Shown: one piece after another, positions 22,640-34,786 of the stretch
How positions within the stretch are numbered: position 1 is the first letter of the stretch
How the letters are laid out: every line of letters starts with the position of its first letter
Source of the DNA: Chrysoporthe austroafricana
Lineage: Eukaryota > Ascomycota > Sordariomycetes > Diaporthales > Cryphonectriaceae
Direction: 5' to 3'
Assembly: GCA_001051155.2 (NCBI GenBank)
Contig: JYIP02000008.1
Coordinates: 1,798,001-1,862,000, forward strand
Length of the DNA: 64,000 nucleotides
The notes under the pieces: model-generated
What the model saw: the letters and a program-made list of their open reading frames with translations, nothing else
Told to the model about the DNA's origin: nothing
Database searches by the model: none
Translations under genes and position numbers: made by a program

Positions 22640-25600
22640 TCGATTATATCGAAATCAAGTATCCTGTCTAAGTATATAAGTTCATATAAGCTTTGAATAA
22701 CCCTGAGAGGAAGGATTGGGTTATATCGGATGTTAAGATCTTTTTCGAAATCGTATACGCTTTCGTTAACTGGAAACTTTTAGCCGATTGATACGAAAAA
22801 GCGAAATAGAATTTTAGGGAAATTAATGCATTTTTGCAAAAAGCAAAAGTATAAGTAATCAAATAAGAATAGCCTTTATTGCTTAAGTGCTGGATTTAAG
22901 AAAGAAAAAAGTCGAATTTCGATAAGAATTTATTTTAGTAAATAAGAAAGAATAATACGTTCTGGGAAGATTTTTTTAAATATTGCAAATTTCGATAGCT
23001 CGCTAAAGCGATAACGGAAAAAGAATAATAATAAATGCTTATAGAAATGAATGAAAGCAAGAATACTTTTCAATTTAATAATTCAGAAAATCTGTTAGAA
23101 AAATTGGCTTAGCAATAATCTATCGAAAATCGAAAGCATTATATATTTGAATATATTAATATTAATAGCGGAATTAAATATATTTATTTATTATAATATT
23201 TAACCGAAAATTCAGATTTTAGATTTATTAATAAATCCGGGAATTTTTTAATTATAGTAAGAAAAATAGATAAAGGCAAAGGAAAATAATTAGTTCTAAG
23301 AAATAAGCGTATTTTTTTCCTTTTAATAGGAGCTTAGAATCGGAATATTTTTAAATAAAGTTCTATTATAGCTATTCCGGCTAATTTTATAAACTTTATA
23401 ATAGAAAGTATATTAACGTTTCAATCAGGTTTATTAGATTATTCGTAATTCTTCAGAAAAGAAAATTATAAAGAAGAAAGACTGGATAAAAAAAAATCGG
23501 ATAATTTTATTATTATTTTTCAGAAATACCCGACTTTTTCTTTCTTAATTATTAGCCTATTGGATTAATTTCTATAATAACCCGAAATGAAAGCAATTTA
23601 TTAAAATAGCTTTATTTCGGAAAGAGCAATATATATTGAGTTTAAGAAAATATTCCGATTGTAATAAGCTTTTAATATGCAAATGCTTTAATCGGAACTT
23701 ATTAAGGAACCCTTTCTCGTTTCGGTTACGAAATACTATACTAATAACGGATATTGTTTTATTAAACTAGCATTTTCTAATATTAAGGAACGTATTCGGC
23801 AAATATTTATATTAAAAGCAAGAAGTTAATTAGATTAAAGATTATTTTCGGGTTTCGAGCCGAATATTGAAATTAACCTTAATTTCCAAAAAGAATTAAT
23901 TAGTAAGCTAAATAAATTACCGGATTTATCGGATTCCAATAATAATAAAAGCAATAATTCTCGAAATTTATTATTCGGCTATAAGCGATTTAAGGATTCC
24001 CGAATTTATCGATTTAATTTATTTGAATTTATAGCATTGCCCGTTAGCATTAATAAAGAATTTAAAGATATAATTATAGAATAATTCCGATTTTACGAGA
24101 ATTAGAATAATTATATTAATTTAATAGTTATATTTATTATAAATAGCAAAATTATTATTTGGAAAGACTTTCAAGCTTTTATAAATTAATATAAAATATA
24201 TATAGCTAAAAATGCAAAATATATTAAATATTTCAATTTCCATTTATTCGTTTGTTTAGCTAGAATAATATATATTTGATTCTATTTTATATTATTCCTT
24301 TAAAAGCATAAAGACTTTATTTTATATAAATATAATTAGAATTAATAGAAAAAGTAATTGAAAAGAAATTTCTTTATATTACAAAAAACCGTAAAAGATT
24401 TGCTAAACGCTTAATAATATTCCAATAAAAATATACGAAATAACTATAATATTCTGGAATTTATTTATTATATTTATCGATTTATTAAGCTAGCCGAATA
24501 TCCAAATTCGTATTTAGCCAGAAATATTTAAGATCGGATCGATAAAGAATTAATAGCTAGATATTTCGATAGACCTAGTCGAAATGAAAATGCGAAAGAT
24601 TTCGAAAAATATTTCAAAGCGAAATAAGAGATATAGCATATCCTCGAATCAGACTATATAATAAGACTATTTCGTAAACCCGCGCAATTAGTACGGAAAG
24701 TTATACAATCGGCTGCCAATTTTCCCAATATCAATATTTACTTCCTAGCCAATATATTCCCAAAATGCCCTAGAAAATTCAGGCTTTAAAGACTTGAATA
24801 TTTATTTTGCTTAATAAAAACATTTAATTAGCCAAATCTATCCAAAAGTACTAAATATATCCCGGAATACGAATTCCAAAAGCTCTTATTAAAATAATAA
24901 CGAAAGCTAATAGATATTCGGAATTAATTATAAAAACGGATAGTCAAATAACAAAATATTTTTAATATAGCTAGGAAAATATTAATTAATATTATAGATA
25001 ATAGCAAAAGTTCAATTTCAAAAAACCGAAATTTCCAATCGCGCTTTTATTATCGATTTACATAAAAAAATATTAGAAAATGTTTTGTTCAGTTAACTCT
25101 AGCAAATTTCAATATCGATAACGGAAAATTGCAATATAATCTAGATAAAGAGAATAAGCTAGCTCGAAAAAGCTATTTCCCTATAAATAACGATTTGTTT
25201 ATAGCAAATAGCAATAAATATAATAAAAAGACCGAAAATAACGAAAACTTATAGAAATAAAAGGACGAGTTAGAAAAATAAGTTAATAAAGAGAATATAA
25301 TAATCGAGGATAATATCTGGATTTTTCGAGCTAAAGAAGCAAAACTATCAGTAAACGAAAGCATATTCTATATTAAGTATTTTATATAATTATCCAGTTA
25401 ATTACAGAATTTTCCCAAAATCGATATATGGAAAAGAGAAATCTTAAGATATAATATTCCTATACTTATAGTCAAGCCTTATCAGGGCAGCAGCTATACG
25501 TACGCAAGAGCTATAGCTAGAATATATTCGAATAAGCCGGATATAGAAATCTGTATCGATATAAGCGCTAATCGTTATGCTATTGCCGAGGAATTGCTAA

Positions 25601-25700
25601 TACAGTTCTTTAAAGCGAAAATAGATTGGAACGTAAAGGCTAAGCTTAGAAACGTAAGCCAGTTATTAATAAAAGGCTAAGCTAAATTCGATTTATATTT
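22640..25700 (+). pseudogene. element B gag and aspartic protease region
   Basis: Counterpart of 14500-17660 in element A, in plus orientation. The gag start lies near 22640 and the protease region near 25440-25620 (DIEICIDISANRYAIAEELL, again without the DTG triad). Broken by many TAA/TAG stops. Confidence 0.55.
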
Positions 25701-26339
25701 CCAAAGCAATAAATACGGCTATTTATTTATATTTCGTACCCGAATAGGAATTTGGATATTAAATTAATTAGAAACAAGCATTCTATTAAGATAGGAATAT
25801 AATATTCTTTACGAATTAGATATTTTGAATTCAGAATTATTTATATAATTTAGTTATTTTAGTAATATTATAGCGAAAGTAGAAATATTTGCTCGAATAC
25901 TAATACGATCCTAGCAAGCAAAAGCTGCAATTATTATAGTAATGCTGCTTAGATTTTATAAGCTAATTCCTATTAATATTAAGCGAATTCCAAAAACGTA
26001 ACCTTTTTATTCAAGCCGAAATAGAAAGGGTAAATGAATTGCTTAATAGGCTATTAGATTAAGGAAGTCTTAATAACGAATTAAGCGGCAATCCCTTTAA
26101 GAATTCAGAAAAACTAATTTTTAAAGATAATCGAATTATTCCAGATAGATTATATAATTCCGCTAACGAATTACGATAACTACTATTATATCGCGCAATA
26201 ATACTTTTTTTAACGAATTAAAAACGGGTTATAGCTTTCAGGAAAACTGAATTTAAATTAATTATTATTTATTAAGTATATTTTTTAACAAATTACGGAA
26301 ATTATTAGAAAATAGCTGGAAAAGTACTAACTCCCGGAT

Positions 26340-28150
26340 ATAAAGACCTTTAAAATAAAAGATTATTTCGAAAATAATAATAAACTGGGAATTCGAAAAG
26401 ATAAAGCTATTAAGAAATCGGAAATTGATTTCGGTATATACATTTATAAGTATTTACCGGAATTTTTCTATAAAATTATAGAATTAATATAAGCATATGC
26501 TAAAGTTTTCAAAAATATAAATCCTATTAAAATACTAGTCGATTAATAGATAAAGGTCGACTTAGTCGAAAAATAGCAGAATTAGAAAATAGAATAAAAG
26601 CTATATTATTCAAATAAAAAAAATTAAGAAGTAATTAATGAAATTTTAAACAAATTATATTAATAAAATCGAGCTAATGAATTATAAGTACAATGCTATT
26701 TGGTTTACTAATTTTTATAATTTAGAAGAATATAAATAACTAGAAGAAAAGATATATAATAATTAATTTATGCGCTTTAAATAAAATTTCAATTCCCGAT
26801 ACTTACTTTTTGCTATTATAATAAGAGATTATTAAATAATTGAAAAGAAAAATATATATTACAATAATAAATGTACGGTAATTTTTTTATTAATTCTTAA
26901 TATATCCAGACTATAAAAACCAATTTACCGTTATTAATTATTATAATTAAGAAAAGATAAAAGTTCTATTTATAGGATTTCGAAATTTATTATTCTATAT
27001 CTAGCATTTTATAGATTAACTTTTATAATTATATTACAAATTTGCTTCCGTTTTTATAAACGATATTATTATTTATTCAATTACAGAATAAAATTACTTG
27101 CGATATTTACAAATTATTTTCTCGCTATTTTTATGCAAAAATATTTTATTAGCTAAACCCAAATCGTTTCTTGGATATCTTTCAGTTCAGATTTTAAGAT
27201 TCAAAATGGACGGATTCGGAATTTCCAATACGGAATACCGGATGCAAGCTATTCGCAATTTAGAATTTCCTAAAATATTCTAGCAATTGGAAAGGTTTAT
27301 TGGATTTACAAGATACTTACGCTACTTAATTCCTAAATATAATTATAGAATCAATCCATTTCAAAGAAGGAAAATTAAAATATTAAATGAAGCTTGCTAA
27401 TCGAATTATTTACCCTTAAGTATAGGATAGCGAAATTATATTACGTAAGCTATTTTCGACTTAATATTAAACGAAATTAATAGTTTTTACGATTTCAAAA
27501 TAGTTTTAAAAGCTAAAAATGCTTTATTTTATTATATCCTAAATAAACTTTTTTTCATTTAGCTAGATATATTTAAAGAAATAGAATTCTTAAGTATTAT
27601 TTTCCAATTAGTAAACGATTATATATAGAACGGAATATCGCTAATAGCAAGCATAGCTATATAACTAATCCTTTATTTAAATAAGACGATTAACGAAATA
27701 GAATAAAAATACTAGCTTATAAAGCTAGAAATAGCCTATTTAGTATAGCTAATACGAAAATTGCGGACGATAATAAAATCGAATCGAATTAAGCTAGTTT
27801 ATATTTTTACCAATTATATAATAATAATTGGCATTATTTATTCGTTATTTATAAATATAATAGATAAGATTAAAGTAAATATATAGCTAATTCTTGTTTC
27901 GGAATATTTAAGCTAATTCGATTTGAAAGCATATTATATACCGGGAAAATCGAATATTCTCGCAAATACTATATTAAGATTACTATTTACCTAGAAATTT
28001 ATCGATAACGAAAGCGTTTTAGATAAGATATAAGAAAACGAATTTATTTAGATTTTCAGTAAAATATTTATAAATAGCGAAATGAAAGGGCGCATTAAAA
28101 AAGAATACGAAAAATATTTCTTATAATCCAAAATAATCGAATAACTGAAA
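26340..28150 (+). pseudogene. element B reverse transcriptase and RNase H
   Basis: The RT box reads FINDIIIYS at 27053-27079 (first Asp changed to Asn). It is followed by the open piece 27098-27283, the RNase H start at about 27690-27780, and the domain end near 27880-27990 (AYYIPGKSNILANTI). Stops are mostly TAA/TAG at former Gln codons. Confidence 0.8.
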
Positions 28151-29730
28151 AACTTAAATAAAATTGCCCGATTACTTTTTATATTAAATTATAATAGCTT
28201 ATTATTTCTCAAGGATTATTATAGGAAATAACGATTATATATCCCGAATGAAATAATATTGGATTTTATTAAAGAAGCTTATAATAGAAAATATTATTTC
28301 GGCATAAATTATATATAATACGATTTAACGGATCGATTCGTTATTAGATATTGCTATGCTAAAATACGCAATTATATATCGATATATCGAATTTATAATA
28401 AGAATAAAAACGATTTATAATAATCCTTAAAGGAAATATAGCTTATATTATTTCTATTAATTCTATTCTATACTATTATTATAGATTTTATTATAGGATT
28501 ACCGATAATACTATTTATAAATATTATATAAGCTTTAGCTAAAATGCTATTCCTAAATGCATTTCTTACAATTACGGATAAATATTCCAAAGCTATAATT
28601 ATTATACTAAGCAATGCAATATATATTGCAATAGATTAAGTAACTTTTATTTTATAGATATTTTATATTATTAGCTAGAAAATACTTAAGAGGATTATTT
28701 CAGACAGAAATTCGAAATTCTTATCGGAATTCTGGAAATATTTATAAAAGGCTATCGGAACGAAACTTGCTTATTCTACCGTTTCGCATTCGCAAACGGA
28801 TAGGCAATCTGAAATAAAGAACCGAATAATTGAAATAGCAATTCGGCATTTTATAACCGCTTACCCTAATGCAAAATAGACCGAAATAATACCGGCATTA
28901 TAATTCAATTTAAATAATGCATATAACCGAATTATAAAATATTCAGTTAGCTAAATGCTATTCGGATTTAATTTATTATCGGGCTAGTAAATAAAAGATA
29001 TAATATTTCTAGTAAAAGAAATTTTTTAGGAAAAAGCTTAATTTTTTATTGCTAAAGCGTAAATAATAGCCAAATTGCAATATAATAAGCATTATTGCCA
29101 AATAGTTTTCGAACCAGATAATTAAATATATATTTGCTTAAGCTATAAGTATTTATTGCTAAGTAATTTATTTCTAAAATTTTTATAATAAAAAATAAGA
29201 TTTTTCCAGGTTATTCAAAAAATAAAGAATTTAGTATATAAATTGAAATTGGCTTTCTATATAAATATCTATCTAATAATTTCAGTAATACAATTAATGC
29301 TTGCAAACTTTTTTAAAATAAATCCTTATAAATATAACTTTATATATTAAAACTTAATAAATATGCTAAAAGATCTGGATATTAAAAAATACTTGGAAAA
29401 TTATTAATATTACGAGCTGGAAAAGATAATTAGCTGCTATAAACGAAAATATAAATATAATCCGTACAGAATTAAATATTTAGTAAAATGGATAAACTAC
29501 TTTAGCTATTATAATATATAAATGCCTTATAATGCCCTAAATACGGACGAAATAATACATAATTTCGAATGGAAATGCAAAGCTATAGCCGAATTGCAAG
29601 AAAGAATAAAGCAAAAGCAGCTATTAGCGGAAAAAGTCTTTGAACCGGGAAATATCGTTATAATTGCCTTACGAAAACGAAGCAAGCTAAAGTGCAACTT
29701 ACGAACAGAAAGTATATTAGAATAAGCTAG
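28150..29730 (+). pseudogene. element B integrase and chromodomain
   Basis: The integrase core reads SDRNSKFLSEFWKYL near 28695-28740 and TDRQSEIKNRIIEIA near 28795-28840. The C-terminal chromodomain (IKYLVKWINYF...MPYNALNTDEII) lies at about 29385-29570, followed by the charged coiled tail (29522-29725 is open). Confidence 0.82.
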
Positions 29731-30179
29731 TCCATTTATTCCAAGAAATCGAAAGAACTCGCAATACAATAAGCGCGTATTAGGGTAAAAATAACTGCTA
29801 AGTAAGGCAAGTAAATTTCTAGCGAATGCAAAAGGCTATTATTTCGTAAACCGCTAGTAAATTCATTTTGTTTTCTTTTTCTTACTAGCGCATTTACGAT
29901 TATTATCCTTATTTATTTATTATAGCTAGCCGTATCGCTCTGTTATTACTATCTTTTATTATATTTTTGAATATTATTTTTGAGTATTAAGCTAATACTA
30001 TTATTAATTTCGCTTTATTTTACTAAGTTTCCGTAAATTCGTAAGGATTATATTAGCAAGGCTATTAATATTATTAAAACTAAAATGCATTATGCAATTA
30101 TTAAATTATATCTTTCTGTAAATGCTTTGCTATAAGATTAAGATTAATAAGAAATAATATATTTAGCTATACTTAACTT

Positions 30180-32300
30180 TTACGTAATGCTATACCTTAT
30201 ATCTTAAGAAAAACTTTCCAAAGTTTGCCGAAAAAGCAGGATTATATAATATGCCAAATATATTTATAAAGCATTGCTTAAAGACTGCTTTTCCTTAAAA
30301 GGATATCGGTAAGCTATATACTTATATAATAGCGAAAGCCGTTTCTATTATAATACTTATATAACGAAAAACTATTTAAGCGATTTCTTTTGCTATTAAA
30401 AAGCTTATATAATAGCTTTTTATCGGGCGCTAATTAATAAGGATTATACCGATATAATAAACCGAGAAATCGAATATAATATTTATATCCTTAATACTGA
30501 GCTAAATAGCAGCGATATTAATCGGCTATTAATTATTGAAAAAGCTTAGGAATTTATTTTACAATATTTTATGCTATTATAAATTAATCGCTCTAGCTTT
30601 ATTTACGAAAGATAAGAGCTTTATTCAAATACCTTTACTAGTACGGATATTATTACGAACGAGGATATAAACGATAAATTAACGGATAACTTTATTAGGA
30701 AAGTATTGCCTGAATTTATCCCGAATTCATTTATTATTCGTAATCCTATCTTTGCCTTATATACTTTATTAATAGCTTATTGCATCTTATTTCCTATTAT
30801 AATATCGAAAAATAATTGCTTACGAGATAAGCATAGCTATTATATTAAAGATAAGGCTAAATAAATAATATTAAGCAATTATAGCAATTTTATTAAAAAG
30901 GAAATAAATATTATATATTACGCAATTAATATAGCAGAAGTCGTTATAGTTTATAAATATAATTATAATATAGCTTTTGCTATTTAGAAGAAAATAGCCA
31001 AAAATATCAAGCTAGTTTTAGCTAAGCTTAAGGCTTCCGAACCCATTATACCAATCGCTAATCTAAGCCTATCTATTATAATAGAACGAAATTTCTCAAT
31101 ATTAGCCAAACGCTATCGAATTATAAATAATATTATCGATTTAACTAAAAACGACTTACCGAATATAGCTAGTTTATTAGCTATATTAAGCAAGGCTTCC
31201 CGAGCCAATATCAATAGCACTTTGCCTTTACGGGCTACGCTTTGCGCTATCCCCGCCTTATCTATCAAATATAACCTTAAATCCAAAGCTATTAAAGCCG
31301 AAATCGTAATATATTACCGTACGCTAGCTTTCTATATATTTAAAGAATATATACGCTATAATTTTATCTAGAAAAGCAATTTCGATATTAATTATCTTTA
31401 TATTATTAACGGTTTTGTCATTTATAATAATATTAAATTTAGTATTATTGGAATCTATAATAATTATATTCAGTACTTCTTTCCTTTTATTATAAGAAAA
31501 TATATATACGAATTCATTATTTGGCTTTGCAATTTTAATCTTATTATTTTATTCAATTAATCGGGCTTATATTTTATTATAAACCAAATTTTCCGTTTCG
31601 AATATAATTTCAAAGCTATTAAAATTGTCTTTACTAAAGATAATATAAACTATAATTTTAATGCTACTTTTCAGAAATAAGCTAACGAAAATAAAAATTA
31701 CTTTAGCGCTGCCTAATCTTTATAATACTAAAATCGCATAATAAGTTTCAAATCCTATATCCAAACGCATAGGCTAATTAAGATTTTATAGCTTAATATT
31801 TATAATTATACCGATCTTTGCAATTATATCGGAAAGGAAAAACTATTTGCTATATTCTTTCGTAACTTACTAAACCTTAAAGCTATTATTAAAGCCCGGG
31901 AAATTATTTCCAATTAATAAATATAATTATTATTTATTAATATAATATTATTAGCAGTATATAATATTGCTTTTTTCTAATAATTTATAAACTTAGCTAC
32001 TTATATTAAAAACTGGTTACGATATTGCTATATAACGACTATATACAGCTATTAGCTTTATATACCAATATATCCTATCGTAATTTCATTTTACATTTAC
32101 TACTATTATACTTACTTAATACTTTATTATCTGAAAGCTATACTTTCTATTAATATTTACGAATAATTTTGGTTTTTGATTATATTTATACCAAATATTT
32201 CGGCAATAAATACGATTAAGCATTACCGAAATATATTTGGATATCAGCTAGCCTTATTATATACAAGTACTATATATATTCATTTACCCTAAGCATAAAC
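30180..32300 (+). pseudogene. extra ORF downstream of pol in element B
   Basis: Same additional coding region as in element A. Recognisable pieces include EPIIPIANLSLSIIIERNF, YNLKSKAIKAEIVIYYRTLA and YIFKEYIRYNFI. The region between pol and this ORF (29780-30100) is non-coding but also conserved among A, B and C. Confidence 0.6.
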
Positions 32301-32599
32301 CGATTGTAATGGAAGATCAATTCTAAGCCCTTAGTATAAGCAGGTTTTCTTTTAATCCCCGGCATAAGCATATTTGTTATTCAAGTTCCCGGCATAAGCA
32401 CGTTTACCTATTAGGACTCTGGTACGAATCGGCTTTATGAAACGATTATTATTTCCTATATAATCTCTTTTGTCCAATAGTGCTATCGTGCTTTTCCTTG
32501 CCGTATAACCCAGAGTCCTATTATATTATATTATCGCTACCCAAAATATCTCTAACAGTTAGCTTCTTTTGTAAATAAAGGTTATAAGGGGCCGGTAAT

Positions 32600-32806
32600 T
32601 GATAGCAAAACTTATAGACAAAGTGAATTCGTAATGGATTCGCTTAATAAATTTATAGTAAATCCTTTAGTAAATACGTAATGAATTCATTAAATGGATG
32701 CTATACTTTTACTGGGGGGCTTATATAATGCTTTAATAGGCTTTAGCGTAATTCACTTTCTTGGAAAAACTATGCTTTATAATATATTTCAGTACGTTTA
32801 CCATTA
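32600..32806 (+). repeat. element B 3' LTR
   Basis: 207 bp, TGATAGCAAAACTTATAGAC...CGTTTACCATTA. Preceded by the purine-rich tract AAAGGTTATAAGGGGCCGG, a plausible polypurine tract, and followed by ATTTT. Confidence 0.88.
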
Positions 32807-32811
32807 ATTTT

Positions 32812-34480
32812 TTCGGTTTAGGAAAAGCGAAAAAAGTTTGTTAGAATATTGCTAAAATCTATATAATTCTTAGCAGAAAAGAAATAAATTTAAAAAAGAT
32901 CAGAATCTTTATTGCAATATTTAACGCAAATATTTTAGGATAAATTTATATCGAACTAACGCTTTTTATAATAATTGCAAATAAATAGTTTTTTCTTATA
33001 TAATATCTTATAAAACTGGCCGAAAAATTCTTTATTAATATCGCTTATAGCATTTGCTTATAGCGCAATATATTGTTTAGTAGCCGATATGCTATTAGGA
33101 AAAAGCTATTAGGGATTAAGAAAAGTAAAATTATTATTTAGCTATTATTCTCGAACTTCTCGCGAAATAACAATTGCGGCTTAATAAGCTGCTATAAAAG
33201 CAATATAGCTATTAAAGAATAGAAAGCTTAATAGCAAAAGAAAATAGGGAAATAAATTGAAAAAGTTCGAAAAATAATTAGTTAAAAGGCTATAAGGATT
33301 GCAAGAGCTTAATATTAGCAATAATAATTTCGAAAATCTTTTATTAAATTAATCGAAATATAGCTAATAAAGTTAGCATTTGCAGCAAATCTCCTTTTCG
33401 TATTGCTTAAGCTCAATATTAATATATAGCTTATCTCTTATTATAACGAAATTAATATATAATATTTCGTAATTATTTTAGCAATACTATTTTAGCTTTA
33501 TAACGAAATCGAAATCGATTATTTAAGTATTGCATTATTAGTAAATTAAACTATAAATTTCGATTTAGGCTATATTTATTCGATAATATTAAGCGCAAAA
33601 AATATAGCAAATGCTATATTCGAAATAAATAAATTAAGCTTAAGCTAAGAAAAGGTTAGAATATTATAAATTATCTTTATTGCTAAAGAAAGCAATATTG
33701 CTATTATTAAATTCTTTTTGCAAAAGAAAGATATAAATCTTATATTATTATATTTAAAGCTGCAGCTTTTCGATAATAAAAGCTTAAAAATAAGCTTCGC
33801 TATAATAAGCTTAAATACAATAGCATTATTGAATTATAATAAGCTTATACTTAATAGCAATTATATTAAATATATTTTTAGGATTAATGCTTTACCGAAA
33901 GAAATAATTATATTTATCTTTTTCTTGCTAGCTATAATAATAAAGAAAAATATAAAGAATAATAAAAATAAAAGAAAGAATATAAAATATATTTTAGCTC
34001 GAAATAAGCATATTTAGCTATATTTCAGGAAAAGGCAAAGGCTATTCTTGCTAATTTTATAATACCGAAAAAGCAAATCGAATAAGAATACCGAAAGCAA
34101 AATCCAATATCGCAAAAAGCGCTAGCTAAGAAGATTGCTAGCTTGATAATAGCTAGCCTAATAATAGCTAGCTTAATAATAGCTAATCTAATAATAACTA
34201 GCTTAATAATAACTAATTTAATTAGCAAGCTTATCGTATAGCTTTACAATAAGCTTATACGTAATTACAATAATAATTAATAATAAGAAAAGCCCAATTA
34301 ATAAAAGCTTTCCAAAATAAATAACGGCAATATTATTATAAACTCTAATCGAAAAGCTATAAAAAGATAAATAGCTAAATATCCCGTTCTTTGCTATAAC
34401 AAAGCGTTATAAATATCGCAATAACTTAAAAATATTAGCTTTTAATCGTAAATAGCATTTTATGCTATATTATACTTAAT
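32812..34480 (+). pseudogene. giant degraded ORF 'X', 3' segment
   Basis: Resumes in frame directly after element B's target duplication. The longest intact piece is 33718-34017. Near the C-terminus a 15-bp repeat encodes a Gln/Leu/Ala pentapeptide array in which the Gln codons have become stops. The frame dissolves after about 34450. The original protein would have been about 2,000 residues; function unknown. Confidence 0.5.
34126..34226 (+). repeat. 15-bp coding minisatellite (TAATAATAGCTAGCT)n
   Basis: About six copies in the C-terminal frame of ORF X. Read in that frame, each unit is stop-stop-stop-Leu-Ala (or Ile). With TAA/TAG taken as former CAA/CAG this is a QQQLA-type repeat. Minus-strand translation gives an LAIIK-like repeat that is only a shadow. 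Confidence 0.7.
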
Positions 34481-34786
34481 TCGCTTCCTTGAAATATTAA
34501 TAGCGATAGAAAAAGATAGCAATAATTAATATAGAAGCGTTTTGGTATTTTGGTATTTTGGTATGGAAATCGAATTTCAGAAAGTTTATAGCGAATTCCC
34601 AGGGAAAAACCCCCTAGACCCCCCTTTCCAAAACCCCTAGACCCCCGCAGGACCCTAACCCTTTTCCGGAACGAATAGTCCGGACTAATCATCAAATGAG
34701 TATATGCCAAGCCTGGTCCGTATACGGATTTCAAGACCCCCTAGAGAGAATTCAACTAAGCAAAGCTTCGCTTGCTCGCTTAGTAA
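34481..34786. other. transition zone with CCCCCTAGACC repeats and a 15-bp inverted repeat
   Basis: The boundary between AT-rich and GC-balanced DNA. It contains C-rich direct repeats (CCCCTAGACCCCC, 34610-34650) and a perfect 15-bp inverted repeat, AGCAAAGCTTCGCTT (34759-34773) with its complement at 34804-34818. The latter could form a stem-loop beside the start of the next gene or mark the end of a mobile element. Confidence 0.5.

Larger units (their letters stand above)
22152..32806 (+). mobile_element. element B: full-length RIP-degraded Ty3/gypsy chromovirus, plus strand
   Basis: Length is 10,655 bp, with 207-bp LTRs at 22152-22358 and 32600-32806 and an exact target duplication ATTTT (22147-22151 and 32807-32811). 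It has the same family and gene order as element A but opposite orientation: gag, protease, RT, RNase H, integrase, chromodomain, extra ORF. More heavily AT-mutated than A, with few intact pieces. Inserted into ORF X, whose frame resumes at 32812. Confidence 0.92.

Noticed and set aside
34025..34228. Minus-strand ORF with an IIKLAIIRLA repeat, which could look like a membrane protein
   Set aside because: It is the complement of the 15-bp minisatellite in ORF X; the plus-strand frame agrees with the long ORF.
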